Shown: positions 1 through 7,687 of the stretch, piece after piece
Layout: every line of letters begins with the position of its first letter
Position numbering within the stretch: position 1 is the stretch's first letter
Assembly: GCA_934486785.1 (NCBI GenBank)
Contig: CAKSQK010000006.1
Span: 104,282 to 168,281, forward strand
Origin: an uncultured Niabella sp.
Lineage (GTDB): Bacteria > Bacteroidota > Bacteroidia > Chitinophagales > Chitinophagaceae
Length of the DNA: 64,000 bases
Direction: 5' to 3'
The notes under the pieces: model-generated
What the model was told of the DNA's origin: nothing
Databases searched by the model: none
Seen by the model: the letters and a program-made list of their open reading frames with translations, nothing else
Made by a program: the position numbers and the translations under genes

Positions 1-6
1 CAAACC

Positions 7-483
7 ATGTTTTTAGTTCAATACATAAAAGACATTTTTGGGGCGATCAAATCGCTAAGTACCGGTATGCGCCGCACGCTCTACTATTTTACGCACCCCA
101 AAGAAATTATTACCGAGCAATATCCCGACAACAGGGATACGCTGGTACTGGCAGAGCGCTTCAGGGGCGAAGTGGTGATGCCGCATGATGAAAACAACGA
201 GCATGCCTGCACAGGTTGTACGGCCTGCGAACTGGCTTGCCCCAACGGAACGATCAAGATCATTACAAAATTTGAACTGTCTGCTGCCGGGAAAAGAAAA
301 AAAGCCATTGACCAGTTTGTGTACCGCCTTGAGATGTGCACCATGTGCAATTTGTGTGTAGAAGCATGTCCCAGCGATGCCATTAAAATGGCGAACGATT
401 TTGAGCATAGTGTGTACGACAGAAACGAGCTGACCAGGATATTGAACAAACCCGGTTCAAAAATAAGGGATGGCATTGAATAA
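7..483 (+). CDS. nuoI: NADH-quinone oxidoreductase subunit I
   Basis: Iron-sulfur subunit of respiratory complex I. It carries two 4Fe-4S clusters that pass electrons through the peripheral arm towards the quinone site. Two ferredoxin motifs are visible: Cys68/71/74 plus Cys78-Pro, and Cys111/114/117 plus Cys121-Pro. The 158-residue length is normal for NuoI. It is the first complete gene of the window; the earlier nuo genes presumably lie upstream of base 1. nuoJ-K-L-M-N follow on the same strand, which confirms the assignment. The N-terminal amphipathic stretch before the first cluster is typical of the membrane-facing face of this subunit. Confidence 0.95.
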   Translation: MFLVQYIKDIFGAIKSLSTGMRRTLYYFTHPKEIITEQYPDNRDTLVLAERFRGEVVMPHDENNEHACTGCTACELACPNGTIKIITKFELSAAGKRKKAIDQFVYRLEMCTMCNLCVEACPSDAIKMANDFEHSVYDRNELTRILNKPGSKIRDGIE

Positions 484-541
484 AAGCCGCGCAGCAGTAG
501 GCATATGGTATGAAAACAAATAACAACCAAAAAGAAATAAA

Positions 542-1081
542 TTGACAGCTCATCAAATCATATTTTATGTATTGGCAGCGGCCATTCTTATAGCCGGTTT
601 TTTATCGGTCACATCGCCTAAAATATTCCGCTCGGCCATCTTCCTGCTTTTTGCACTTTTGGGGGTGGCAGGGCTATACTTTTGGATGGAAGTAGAATTT
701 ATTGCTGCCGTACAAATTACTGTGTATGTAGGCGGTATTGTAGTGCTCATTATCTTTTCCATTTTTCTTACCCAGCATGGTGGCAATGATGCGCCTAAAG
801 TTCCACCAGTGCGCATCCTTTCGGCATCGCTTGCAGCTTTGTTCGGAATCATTTTAGGTTATCTGGTTATTGGCCAATATCCTTTTGTCACAAGCACAGA
901 AGCATTTGATCCTTCTGTTTCAAAAATTGGCGAAGCCATGCTGAATTATAAGGATGCCGGGTTTTCATTGCCCTTTGAAGTGATAAGCATTTTATTGCTG
1001 GCATGCATGGTGGGTTGTATTGTGGTGGCCATGAAGCCGGGCGTTCTTCTCAACAATAAAAAAACACAAGACGAGCAATAA
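542..1081 (+). CDS. nuoJ: NADH-quinone oxidoreductase subunit J
   Basis: Membrane-arm subunit of complex I, 179 residues with about five hydrophobic helices. The segment around EVEFIAAVQITVYVGGIVVL is the conserved NuoJ helix with the pi-bulge region. The best start is TTG at 542, because no in-frame ATG lies between the nuoI stop (483) and the first helix. The stop codon shares one base with the nuoK start (TAATG), so translation of the two is probably coupled. It sits in the order I-J-K-L-M-N. Confidence 0.93.
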   Translation: MTAHQIIFYVLAAAILIAGFLSVTSPKIFRSAIFLLFALLGVAGLYFWMEVEFIAAVQITVYVGGIVVLIIFSIFLTQHGGNDAPKVPPVRILSASLAALFGIILGYLVIGQYPFVTSTEAFDPSVSKIGEAMLNYKDAGFSLPFEVISILLLACMVGCIVVAMKPGVLLNNKKTQDEQ

Positions 1082-1389
1082 TGGTTCCTGTAAGTCATAT
1101 CATTTTATTCAGCACTGCTTTATTTTTCATTGGCATGTACGGGTTTCTTACCAGAAAAAACCTTATTGCCATGCTAATGGCCATAGAGCTGATGCTCAAC
1201 AGTGTCAACATCAACTTTGTGGCGTTCAATAAATATTTATTTCCCGGCCAGCTTGACGGTATCTTTTTTACCATCTTCATCATCGCAATTGCTGCGGCAG
1301 AAGCGGCTGTGGCCATAGCCATTATTATCAACCTGTATCGTTCGCACAAAACAATTGACGTGGATGCGGCAAGTGAATTAAAACATTAA
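1081..1389 (+). CDS. nuoK: NADH-quinone oxidoreductase subunit K
   Basis: Small membrane subunit of complex I with 102 residues and three transmembrane helices, homologous to MrpC of Na+/H+ antiporters. The motif MAIELMLNSVNINF in helix 2 carries the conserved glutamate used in proton transfer, and a second acidic residue lies in helix 3 (AAAEAAVAIAI). The start overlaps the nuoJ stop by one base and nuoL begins four bases after its stop, so it sits inside a tightly packed operon. Confidence 0.95.
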   Translation: MVPVSHIILFSTALFFIGMYGFLTRKNLIAMLMAIELMLNSVNINFVAFNKYLFPGQLDGIFFTIFIIAIAAAEAAVAIAIIINLYRSHKTIDVDAASELKH

Positions 1390-1393
1390 AGTA

Positions 1394-3337
1394 ATGAGCG
1401 GATACGAATATATCATCTGGATCATCCTTTTGCCTTTCCTTAGTTTCGTGATACTTGGATTGTTTGGCAGGAAATATTTTAATAAAGCGGCAGGCACTGT
1501 AGCCACGGCGGTGCTTACAGTTTCTGCATCGCTGTCTTTGTATACAGCCTGGCAATATTTTTTTGTGCAAGGCTTGCAAAATGGTATTTACCCAAAGGTT
1601 GAGGCGCTGAAGCTCACCTGGCTCACTTTTTCCCAGGGCGTATCTATTGATTTGGGCATTCTGCTCGATCCGATTTCTGTAATGATGCTGGTGGTGGTAA
1701 CCTTTGTTTCGCTGATGGTGCATATTTTCAGCCTGGGCTATATGAAAGGCGAGGAAAGATTTGCAACCTATTACGCTTTTCTTGGCTTATTTACTTTTTC
1801 CATGCTGGGGCTGGTGGTTTCTTCCAACCTCTTTCAAATGTATATGTTTTGGGAGCTGGTAGGCGTTTCTTCTTACCTGCTTATCGGGTTTTATTTTCAA
1901 AAGCCGGCAGCAGTTGCAGCTTCTAAGAAAGCGTTTATCGTTACGCGCTTTGCCGACCTGGGTTTTTTAATCGGCATCCTTATCATAGCCTATTACGGCC
2001 ATAGTCTCGATTTCAATACCATCATTCAAACGCTTTCTGCGCAGCAGTCATCAGAATACCTGGCGGCAACCTCAGCATCGTTTTTAGGCATCAGCGCTTT
2101 AACCTGGGGCCTCACTTTAATATTTATGGGAGGCGCCGGTAAAAGCGCCATGTTCCCGTTGCACGTGTGGCTGCCCGATGCCATGGAAGGTCCCACGCCG
2201 GTTTCCGCGCTCATTCATGCGGCCACTATGGTGGTGGCGGGCGTTTATCTTGTGGCCAGATTGTTTACGCTGTTTGCACTCAACGGCGTGGCCTTAACAA
2301 TCGTGCTAACAGTAGGATTACTCTCTGCGTTACTGGCGGCAGTCATTGCCTGTACACAAACAGATATCAAACGCGTACTGGCTTACTCTACCATGAGCCA
2401 GATTGGTTTTATGATGTTTGCCCTTGGTGTAAGCGGCACACATGGTGAGCAAAGCCTAGGCTATACAGCTTCCCTGTTTCAGCTGTTTACACATGCTTTC
2501 TTTAAATCGCTTTTGTTTCTTTGTGCCGGCGCTGTTATTCATCTGGTGCACAGCAACGAAATGAAGCATATGGGCGGGCTGAGAAAATACATGCCCATAA
2601 CCAATATGGCATTTCTGGTTGCGTGCCTCGCCATTGCAGGCATTCCGCCTTTTGCAGGCTTTTTTAGTAAAGAACAAATTTTACTGGCAGCTTATAATAA
2701 AGACATGCTGGTGTACATCGTGGCATTGCTTACTTCGGGCCTTACAGCGTTTTATATGTTCCGGTTGTACTTTTCTATTTTCTGGAGAAAAGATGCAACA
2801 GATAATATTGCACAACATGCCTCTTCTCATGGAGAAGGTTCATTCTCCATGAAACTGCCGCTGATCATCCTGGCAATCTGCACCATTGGCGCAGGCTTTA
2901 TTCCTTTTGGCAAATTTGTAAGCGCTGACGGAAGGCCATTGGAGCTGCATTTACATTTGATGTTTTCCATTCTGCCCGTAGTGGTAGCCCTTGCAGGTAT
3001 TGCCGTGGCGTGGTGGATGTATCAGAAAGGGCGTGGCCGTTCGCAAAACATGGCGCAATCATTAAGCGGGGTGTACAACGCTTCAAAAAATAAATTTTAT
3101 GTTGATGAGCTGTACCTTTTTATTACAAAAAATATTGTTTTTAAATGGATTGGCAGGCCGGCCGCGTGGTTTGACAAAAAAGTGGTGGATGGCGCCATGA
3201 ACGAAATTGCTGATGGCACTTATGAAATTTCAAAAAGTATTAAAGGCATGCAAAGTGGCCGTGTGCAGCGTTATGCCATGTATTTTTTTAGTGGTATTGC
3301 GCTATTGCTGATCTTATTTATTTACATCTGGAAATAA
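1394..3337 (+). CDS. nuoL: NADH-quinone oxidoreductase subunit L
   Basis: Largest antiporter-like proton-pumping subunit of complex I, 647 residues with many transmembrane helices. The conserved block FWELVGVSSYLLIGF with its key glutamate is visible at about residues 153-167, and GKSAMFPLHVWLPDAMEGPTP supplies the broken-helix lysine region. A long amphipathic C-terminal region (after about residue 520) followed by a last helix matches the lateral helix of NuoL. nuoM starts four bases after the stop. Confidence 0.95.
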   Translation: MSGYEYIIWIILLPFLSFVILGLFGRKYFNKAAGTVATAVLTVSASLSLYTAWQYFFVQGLQNGIYPKVEALKLTWLTFSQGVSIDLGILLDPISVMMLVVVTFVSLMVHIFSLGYMKGEERFATYYAFLGLFTFSMLGLVVSSNLFQMYMFWELVGVSSYLLIGFYFQKPAAVAASKKAFIVTRFADLGFLIGILIIAYYGHSLDFNTIIQTLSAQQSSEYLAATSASFLGISALTWGLTLIFMGGAGKSAMFPLHVWLPDAMEGPTPVSALIHAATMVVAGVYLVARLFTLFALNGVALTIVLTVGLLSALLAAVIACTQTDIKRVLAYSTMSQIGFMMFALGVSGTHGEQSLGYTASLFQLFTHAFFKSLLFLCAGAVIHLVHSNEMKHMGGLRKYMPITNMAFLVACLAIAGIPPFAGFFSKEQILLAAYNKDMLVYIVALLTSGLTAFYMFRLYFSIFWRKDATDNIAQHASSHGEGSFSMKLPLIILAICTIGAGFIPFGKFVSADGRPLELHLHLMFSILPVVVALAGIAVAWWMYQKGRGRSQNMAQSLSGVYNASKNKFYVDELYLFITKNIVFKWIGRPAAWFDKKVVDGAMNEIADGTYEISKSIKGMQSGRVQRYAMYFFSGIALLLILFIYIWK

Positions 3338-3341
3338 GAAT

Positions 3342-4796
3342 ATGAACCTGTCATTACTCATACTTGTACCTCTTCTGTCTGCGCTGGCTGTTTTATTGGT
3401 AAAAGGCCGGCAGGCAAGAGCTGTTTCCCTAACGGGTGCGGCTGTACAGCTTTTGCTGGCTTTATACCTGGTGCTTCAGTTTACTGCAGAAAGAGCTGTG
3501 AGCAAAGCCGCGTTTCTGTTTGAACAGAATTATCAATGGTTCAGGTTGCCCAACATTAATTACCATATAGGCGTTGATGGCATTTCAGTAGCCATGATCG
3601 TACTTACGGCTTTTGTAGTGCTTGCAGGGGTTTTGGTTTCGTGGAAGTTGGAAAAGCTGAATAAGGAATTTTTTTTCCTGCTGATGTTTTTAGCCATGGG
3701 CGCTTATGGGTTTTTTATTTCGCTGGATCTGTTTACGATGTTCTTTTTCCTTGAAGTGGCCGTAGTGCCTAAGTTTTTGCTCATTGGCATTTGGGGCAGC
3801 GGTAAAAAAGAATACAGCGCTATGAAGCTGGCTTTAATGCTGATGGCAGGCTCGGCCCTGTTATTTGTGGGGCTGGCAGGTTTGTATTTTAACAGCAGTT
3901 TTGGCGGGAATTATAGTTTTGATATGATGCACATAGCAGCTCAAAACATTGCTCCCGAAATTCAAATATTTTTCTTCCCCTTTGTATTTATAGGCTTTGG
4001 TATTTTCACGGCGCTGTTCCCGTTTCATACATGGGTGCCCGATGGCCACTCTTCGGCGCCAACGGCAGCGTCTATGTTTTTGGCTGGTATATCTATGAAG
4101 CTGGGCGGTTACGGCTGCCTGCGCGCCGCTACACACCTGATGCCCGAAGGCGCCGCGTTTTACTCAGATGCCATCATCGTGCTGGCCTGTATAGCTATTT
4201 TGTATGGGGCCTTTGCCACCATGATGCAAAAGGATTTGAAATACATCAACGCCTATTCATCCGTAAGCCACAATGGATTTGTATTGCTGGGCATTGGGCT
4301 GCTTACGCAAACGGCCATTAACGGCGCCGTGCTGCAAATGATCAGCCACGGGCTGATGACCGCACTTTTCTTTGCCGTAATTGGTATGATCTACGACCGC
4401 ACCCACACCCGCGACGTTTCTAAAATGAGCGGGCTGTTGAAAATAACGCCTTTCATTTCTTCTGCATTTATTATTGTGGGCCTATGCTCGCTGGGCCTGC
4501 CGGGGCTAAGTGGTTTTGTGGCCGAAGTAACGGTGTTTATGGGTGGCTGGCAAAAGGGTGGAACATTTTACCATGTGGCTACAATTGTTGCCTGCGCTTC
4601 AATTGTGGTAACGGCAGTATATATTTTAAGAGCGGTGGGGTGGGTGATCATGGGCCCGCTGAAAGTGAACGGCGATGCCGGCATTGTGCTGCAGGATGCG
4701 CGCTGGAATGAAAAGCTGGCCACCATTTTGCTGATGGCAGGCATTTTAACAGTGGGTCTGCTGCCGTTCGTGGTTATGAAACTCATCACGTCGTAA
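3342..4796 (+). CDS. nuoM: NADH-quinone oxidoreductase subunit M
   Basis: Second antiporter-like proton-pumping subunit of complex I, 484 residues and about 14 helices. The pattern FFFLEVAVVPKFLLIGIWG contains the conserved glutamate of helix 5, and FPFHTWVPDGHSSAPT gives the conserved helix 7-8 signature shared with NuoL and NuoN. Length and order between nuoL and nuoN are standard. Confidence 0.95.
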   Translation: MNLSLLILVPLLSALAVLLVKGRQARAVSLTGAAVQLLLALYLVLQFTAERAVSKAAFLFEQNYQWFRLPNINYHIGVDGISVAMIVLTAFVVLAGVLVSWKLEKLNKEFFFLLMFLAMGAYGFFISLDLFTMFFFLEVAVVPKFLLIGIWGSGKKEYSAMKLALMLMAGSALLFVGLAGLYFNSSFGGNYSFDMMHIAAQNIAPEIQIFFFPFVFIGFGIFTALFPFHTWVPDGHSSAPTAASMFLAGISMKLGGYGCLRAATHLMPEGAAFYSDAIIVLACIAILYGAFATMMQKDLKYINAYSSVSHNGFVLLGIGLLTQTAINGAVLQMISHGLMTALFFAVIGMIYDRTHTRDVSKMSGLLKITPFISSAFIIVGLCSLGLPGLSGFVAEVTVFMGGWQKGGTFYHVATIVACASIVVTAVYILRAVGWVIMGPLKVNGDAGIVLQDARWNEKLATILLMAGILTVGLLPFVVMKLITS

Positions 4797-4814
4797 AAGA
4801 ATAAACAACTATTG

Positions 4815-6230
4815 ATGGAGAATTTTTTGCTTTTAATGAAACAGGAGCTGCTGCTTACAGTGCTCATCTTTGTTTTGTTATTTATAAAACTGGCGGCTAA
4901 AGAATGGAGCAATCAGAAGCTGCTGTTATGGATCAATATTTTACTGGCGCTGAACGTTGTTGCAGGCTTTGTGGCACAGGCATCCGGCAATTTGTTTGGA
5001 ACCATGTTTTATACCAATGAACTGCTGACGCTTGAAAAAAACATACTCAACACAGGTGTACTCATCATATCATTACAATCATACAATTGGCTGTTAAAAC
5101 ACAAGCATGCCGCAGAATTTTACGTGCTGATGCTTTCTACATTGCTGGGCATGTTTTTTATGATCAGTTCGCAAAACATGCTGATGTTGTACCTGGGGCT
5201 TGAGCTGGCGAGCATTCCACTGGCAGCGCTTGCCAATTTCGACCTGGAAAAAAGGCGCTCCTCCGAAGCGGCAATGAAATACATCATGTCCTCTTCTTTT
5301 GCATCGGCTATTTTATTGTTTGGCATTTCTTTAATGTACGGCGCAACCGGCGCGGTTGATTATACGGCGCTTAATAGTGGCTTAAGCAACAGCCCTATGC
5401 TTACTATGGCGCTCATACTCATTCTTGCCGGCTTTGGATTTAAAATTTCTGCCGTGCCTTTTCACTTATGGACCGCCGATGTGTATGAAGGCGCGCCCAC
5501 GCCGGTTACTTCTTATTTTTCCGTGATCTCTAAGGGCAGTATGATCTTTGTGTTGGCAACCGTTTTCTTCACCGCATTTGAAAATCTGCAGGTTGACTGG
5601 TACCGGATGATGGCCCTGCTGGCCGTAGCTTCCATGATCATCGGGAATTTGTTTGCGTTGCGCCAGCAAAATATTAAAAGGTTCCTGGCGTTCTCTTCCA
5701 TAGCACAGGTGGGCTTTATACTGATCGGTATTTTAGGCGGTAAGGCTATCGGTACTTCATCGCTGATTTATTTTGTGTTGATTTACCTGTTCTCAAACCT
5801 TGCGGCCTTTGGTGTGATTAGTGTGGTGGGTGCTGCAACCGGCAAAGAGAACATCAGCGATTACAAAGGGTTTTATAAAACAAATAAAGGCCTTAGCTGG
5901 ATCATGGCGATTGCGCTGTTTTCGCTGGCTGGCGTGCCGCCCACCGCGGGTTTCTTTGGTAAATTCTTTTTGATTTTATCAGGCGCGGGTGGCACTGCAA
6001 ATTATCTGCTCATCACGATTGCAGCGTTGAACATGGTCATTTCTTTATACTATTATTTGCGTATTGTAAAAGCGATGTTCATGGATGAAAACCCTTATCC
6101 GCTTGAAACGGTACGGGTAAACCGCAGCCCTTTGTTAGGCATGGGTTTGTGTGTGCTGGGCATAATTGTTACAGGTGTTATCGGCAGTGTATATGAATAC
6201 ATCAGCATGTTGGTGAAAACGTTGTGGTAG
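4815..6230 (+). CDS. nuoN: NADH-quinone oxidoreductase subunit N
   Basis: Third antiporter-like proton-pumping subunit of complex I, about 471 residues and 14 helices. The motif YLGLELASIPLAALANF and VPFHLWTADVYEGAPTPV are diagnostic of NuoN. A TTG lies directly before the ATG at 4815; I take the ATG. It is the last gene of the nuo operon. No clear hairpin terminator is visible after it, and the next gene has a different base composition. Confidence 0.95.
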   Translation: MENFLLLMKQELLLTVLIFVLLFIKLAAKEWSNQKLLLWINILLALNVVAGFVAQASGNLFGTMFYTNELLTLEKNILNTGVLIISLQSYNWLLKHKHAAEFYVLMLSTLLGMFFMISSQNMLMLYLGLELASIPLAALANFDLEKRRSSEAAMKYIMSSSFASAILLFGISLMYGATGAVDYTALNSGLSNSPMLTMALILILAGFGFKISAVPFHLWTADVYEGAPTPVTSYFSVISKGSMIFVLATVFFTAFENLQVDWYRMMALLAVASMIIGNLFALRQQNIKRFLAFSSIAQVGFILIGILGGKAIGTSSLIYFVLIYLFSNLAAFGVISVVGAATGKENISDYKGFYKTNKGLSWIMAIALFSLAGVPPTAGFFGKFFLILSGAGGTANYLLITIAALNMVISLYYYLRIVKAMFMDENPYPLETVRVNRSPLLGMGLCVLGIIVTGVIGSVYEYISMLVKTLW

Positions 6231-6289
6231 AAATCTGATTCTTTTGTTTTGATATCAAGAACTCATTTTCGCAAATGCTAAACCACTAA

Positions 6290-6880
6290 ATGAAACAAGT
6301 AACTCTCTTTTGGATTGTTTTGGGCGTATATCTTTTAATAGGTATAATAGGAAAAATTATTCGTAAAGAAAGTTTTCTTGAGAATAGTAACAGTAGGTAT
6401 GGGCGTATATTAATTGGCATTGGTGTTATGTTGCCTTTCATATTTTTCATTCTTCAGCTGCGATATAATTATAGCAAAGCAAATGTAGATCATGACAGAG
6501 TAAAATATCATATTCCATGTATTGATAGTACAATGGAACTGACTTATAGAACGAAGGATAATGAATTGTGGAAGAATACAAGAAGTAAAACCAGAGATAT
6601 TATTGATCATACAAAAGAAATTGAAGTTGATGGTACCAGCATCTTTAAAGAAACGGATAGGTTTATCAATTATACTTTGAGTCAAACACTGGTTCTTGAA
6701 ACGACTTTGCCTGGGTGGTTTAGAAAGCATAGCAGCAATTACAAATTGTTAAACACATCGGATTTTTTCAACAGGGAAGCGGCAAAAAGTAAAATTTTAT
6801 TGAATGCTACGCAAGCGGACAGTGTATTACATTCCTGGAACTTTTATTTTGTGTATAATTGCTTTCCTATAAGATATTAG
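6290..6880 (+). CDS. hypothetical membrane protein
   Basis: I do not recognise a family. The 196-residue protein has two N-terminal hydrophobic segments (about residues 5-22 and 40-58), then a soluble region of about 135 residues rich in Lys, Asn and Thr that should lie outside the cytoplasm. The gene is noticeably richer in A+T than the nuo genes before it, which may point to relaxed selection or recent arrival. It lies 59 bases after nuoN and 13 bases before the next gene; a functional link to complex I is not supported by anything in its sequence. Confidence 0.6.
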   Translation: MKQVTLFWIVLGVYLLIGIIGKIIRKESFLENSNSRYGRILIGIGVMLPFIFFILQLRYNYSKANVDHDRVKYHIPCIDSTMELTYRTKDNELWKNTRSKTRDIIDHTKEIEVDGTSIFKETDRFINYTLSQTLVLETTLPGWFRKHSSNYKLLNTSDFFNREAAKSKILLNATQADSVLHSWNFYFVYNCFPIRY

Positions 6881-6893
6881 AATTTTAAAAGAC

Positions 6894-7301
6894 ATGGCCA
6901 TAAATAAAAATCACGAATTTGAAGAATTAGATGGTATTAAATGTGCCATCGTGGAAAGAAATATTGCAAACGACAGGGCTATGTTTTTAAAAGACCTGTT
7001 AGTGAATAATGGCTATACCGTTGTGATTATTCCGGCACCGCCGCCAAAAGCTGCTGCTAAACCAAAAGTTGCAGTTACTGCTGATACTGAAACCCCTGCA
7101 ACAGTTGAAGAAGCACCGATGTTGCCTGAACTTTTTGTACTGGGTGTTACTGACCTTTCATTTAATGCCATCAACGCAATTTTCGGCAGGTTATTGAAAA
7201 CTTCAAACGGACACGTGGTGACTCAAGCTTATTGGAACCAACAGGAAAACGTAAGCCACGATGAAGTGCCGTATTACGAGCATACCAAGCTGGCGAAATA
7301 A
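6894..7301 (+). CDS. conserved hypothetical protein with central Pro/Ala linker
   Basis: A 135-residue soluble protein of unknown function. An N-terminal alpha/beta part (residues 1-47, with IANDRAMFLKDLLVNNGYTVVII) and a C-terminal part (about 78-135, with LFVLGVTDLSFNAINAIFGR) are joined by a linker rich in Pro, Ala, Val and Thr. The two halves look like one small alpha/beta domain interrupted by a flexible insertion. There is no signal peptide or membrane segment. It follows the membrane protein gene by 13 bases on the same strand, so the two may be co-transcribed. Confidence 0.65.
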   Translation: MAINKNHEFEELDGIKCAIVERNIANDRAMFLKDLLVNNGYTVVIIPAPPPKAAAKPKVAVTADTETPATVEEAPMLPELFVLGVTDLSFNAINAIFGRLLKTSNGHVVTQAYWNQQENVSHDEVPYYEHTKLAK

Positions 7302-7385
7302 CTTCTCATAACGGCGCAACGGAAAATTTAATTAAGCCGTTTGTGTTTTGTCTTCGAGAAACATTGGAAAGCTATCCAACAATGT

Positions 7386-7553
7386 TTAAATCACTGGTAG
7401 TGAAATGTTCTTTTCTTCATAGTCTTTAATCAGAAGAAGTAATAAAGATAGTTCGTCAGCTTCGGTTGTTCCTTCTTTAGCATGAAATATTTCAAGTGTA
7501 CGCGTTACCGCTTTCTGATATTGCTTTTCTGTCTGTAAAACTTTCCAATTCAT
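7386..7553 (-). pseudogene. HigA-type antitoxin, N-terminal fragment only
   Basis: A 55-codon frame beginning MNWKVLQTEKQY and ending ISLPVI then stop. It matches the N-terminal half of Bacteroidota HigA-type antitoxins, which begin MNWKV..TE..Y and run through a DELxLLxLLIxxYE segment, here DELSLLLLLIKDYEEK. In intact family members an LPDPIEAI segment and a helix-turn-helix (Xre/HTH_3) domain follow; here the frame stops right after SLP and no helix-turn-helix coding is left in the 84 bases before the neighbouring gene. It lies directly after the stop of the toxin fragment (TAAATG), which is the usual HigB-HigA order. The family match is from memory of the motifs, without a database search. 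Confidence 0.68.
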
Positions 7554-7680
7554 TTATTTTGATTTATATCTTAATATTTTAGTTTCAAACTTTATTGTTG
7601 TAGCATCAATTTTATCGTACTCTTTATGCATTCCAAACCAAATAACATAAGTTTTCAAAAAGAAAACAAAATACAAAATT
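7554..7680 (-). pseudogene. HigB-type toxin, C-terminal fragment only
   Basis: An open stretch on the minus strand that reads WFGMHKEYDKIDATTI followed by KFETKILRYKSK and a stop at 7554-7556. HKEYDKIDATTI is the C-terminal signature of HigB-type mRNA interferases of Bacteroidota. Only about 40 residues are present: the upstream part that would hold the RelE-like fold is missing because the region runs into the 3' end of the neighbouring gene at 7688. No start codon or RNase core is visible, so no active toxin can be made from this locus. Confidence 0.6.
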
Positions 7681-7687
7681 ATACTAA

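Noticed and set aside
2167..2448. Overlapping reading frame inside nuoL
   Set aside because: One of many out-of-frame openings within clearly assigned genes; no signal, motif or independent start supports it.
7355..7387. Terminator hairpin (AAACATTGGA...TCCAACAATGTTT)
   Set aside because: The dyad is interrupted by a bulge and no T run follows on either strand, so terminator function is doubtful.
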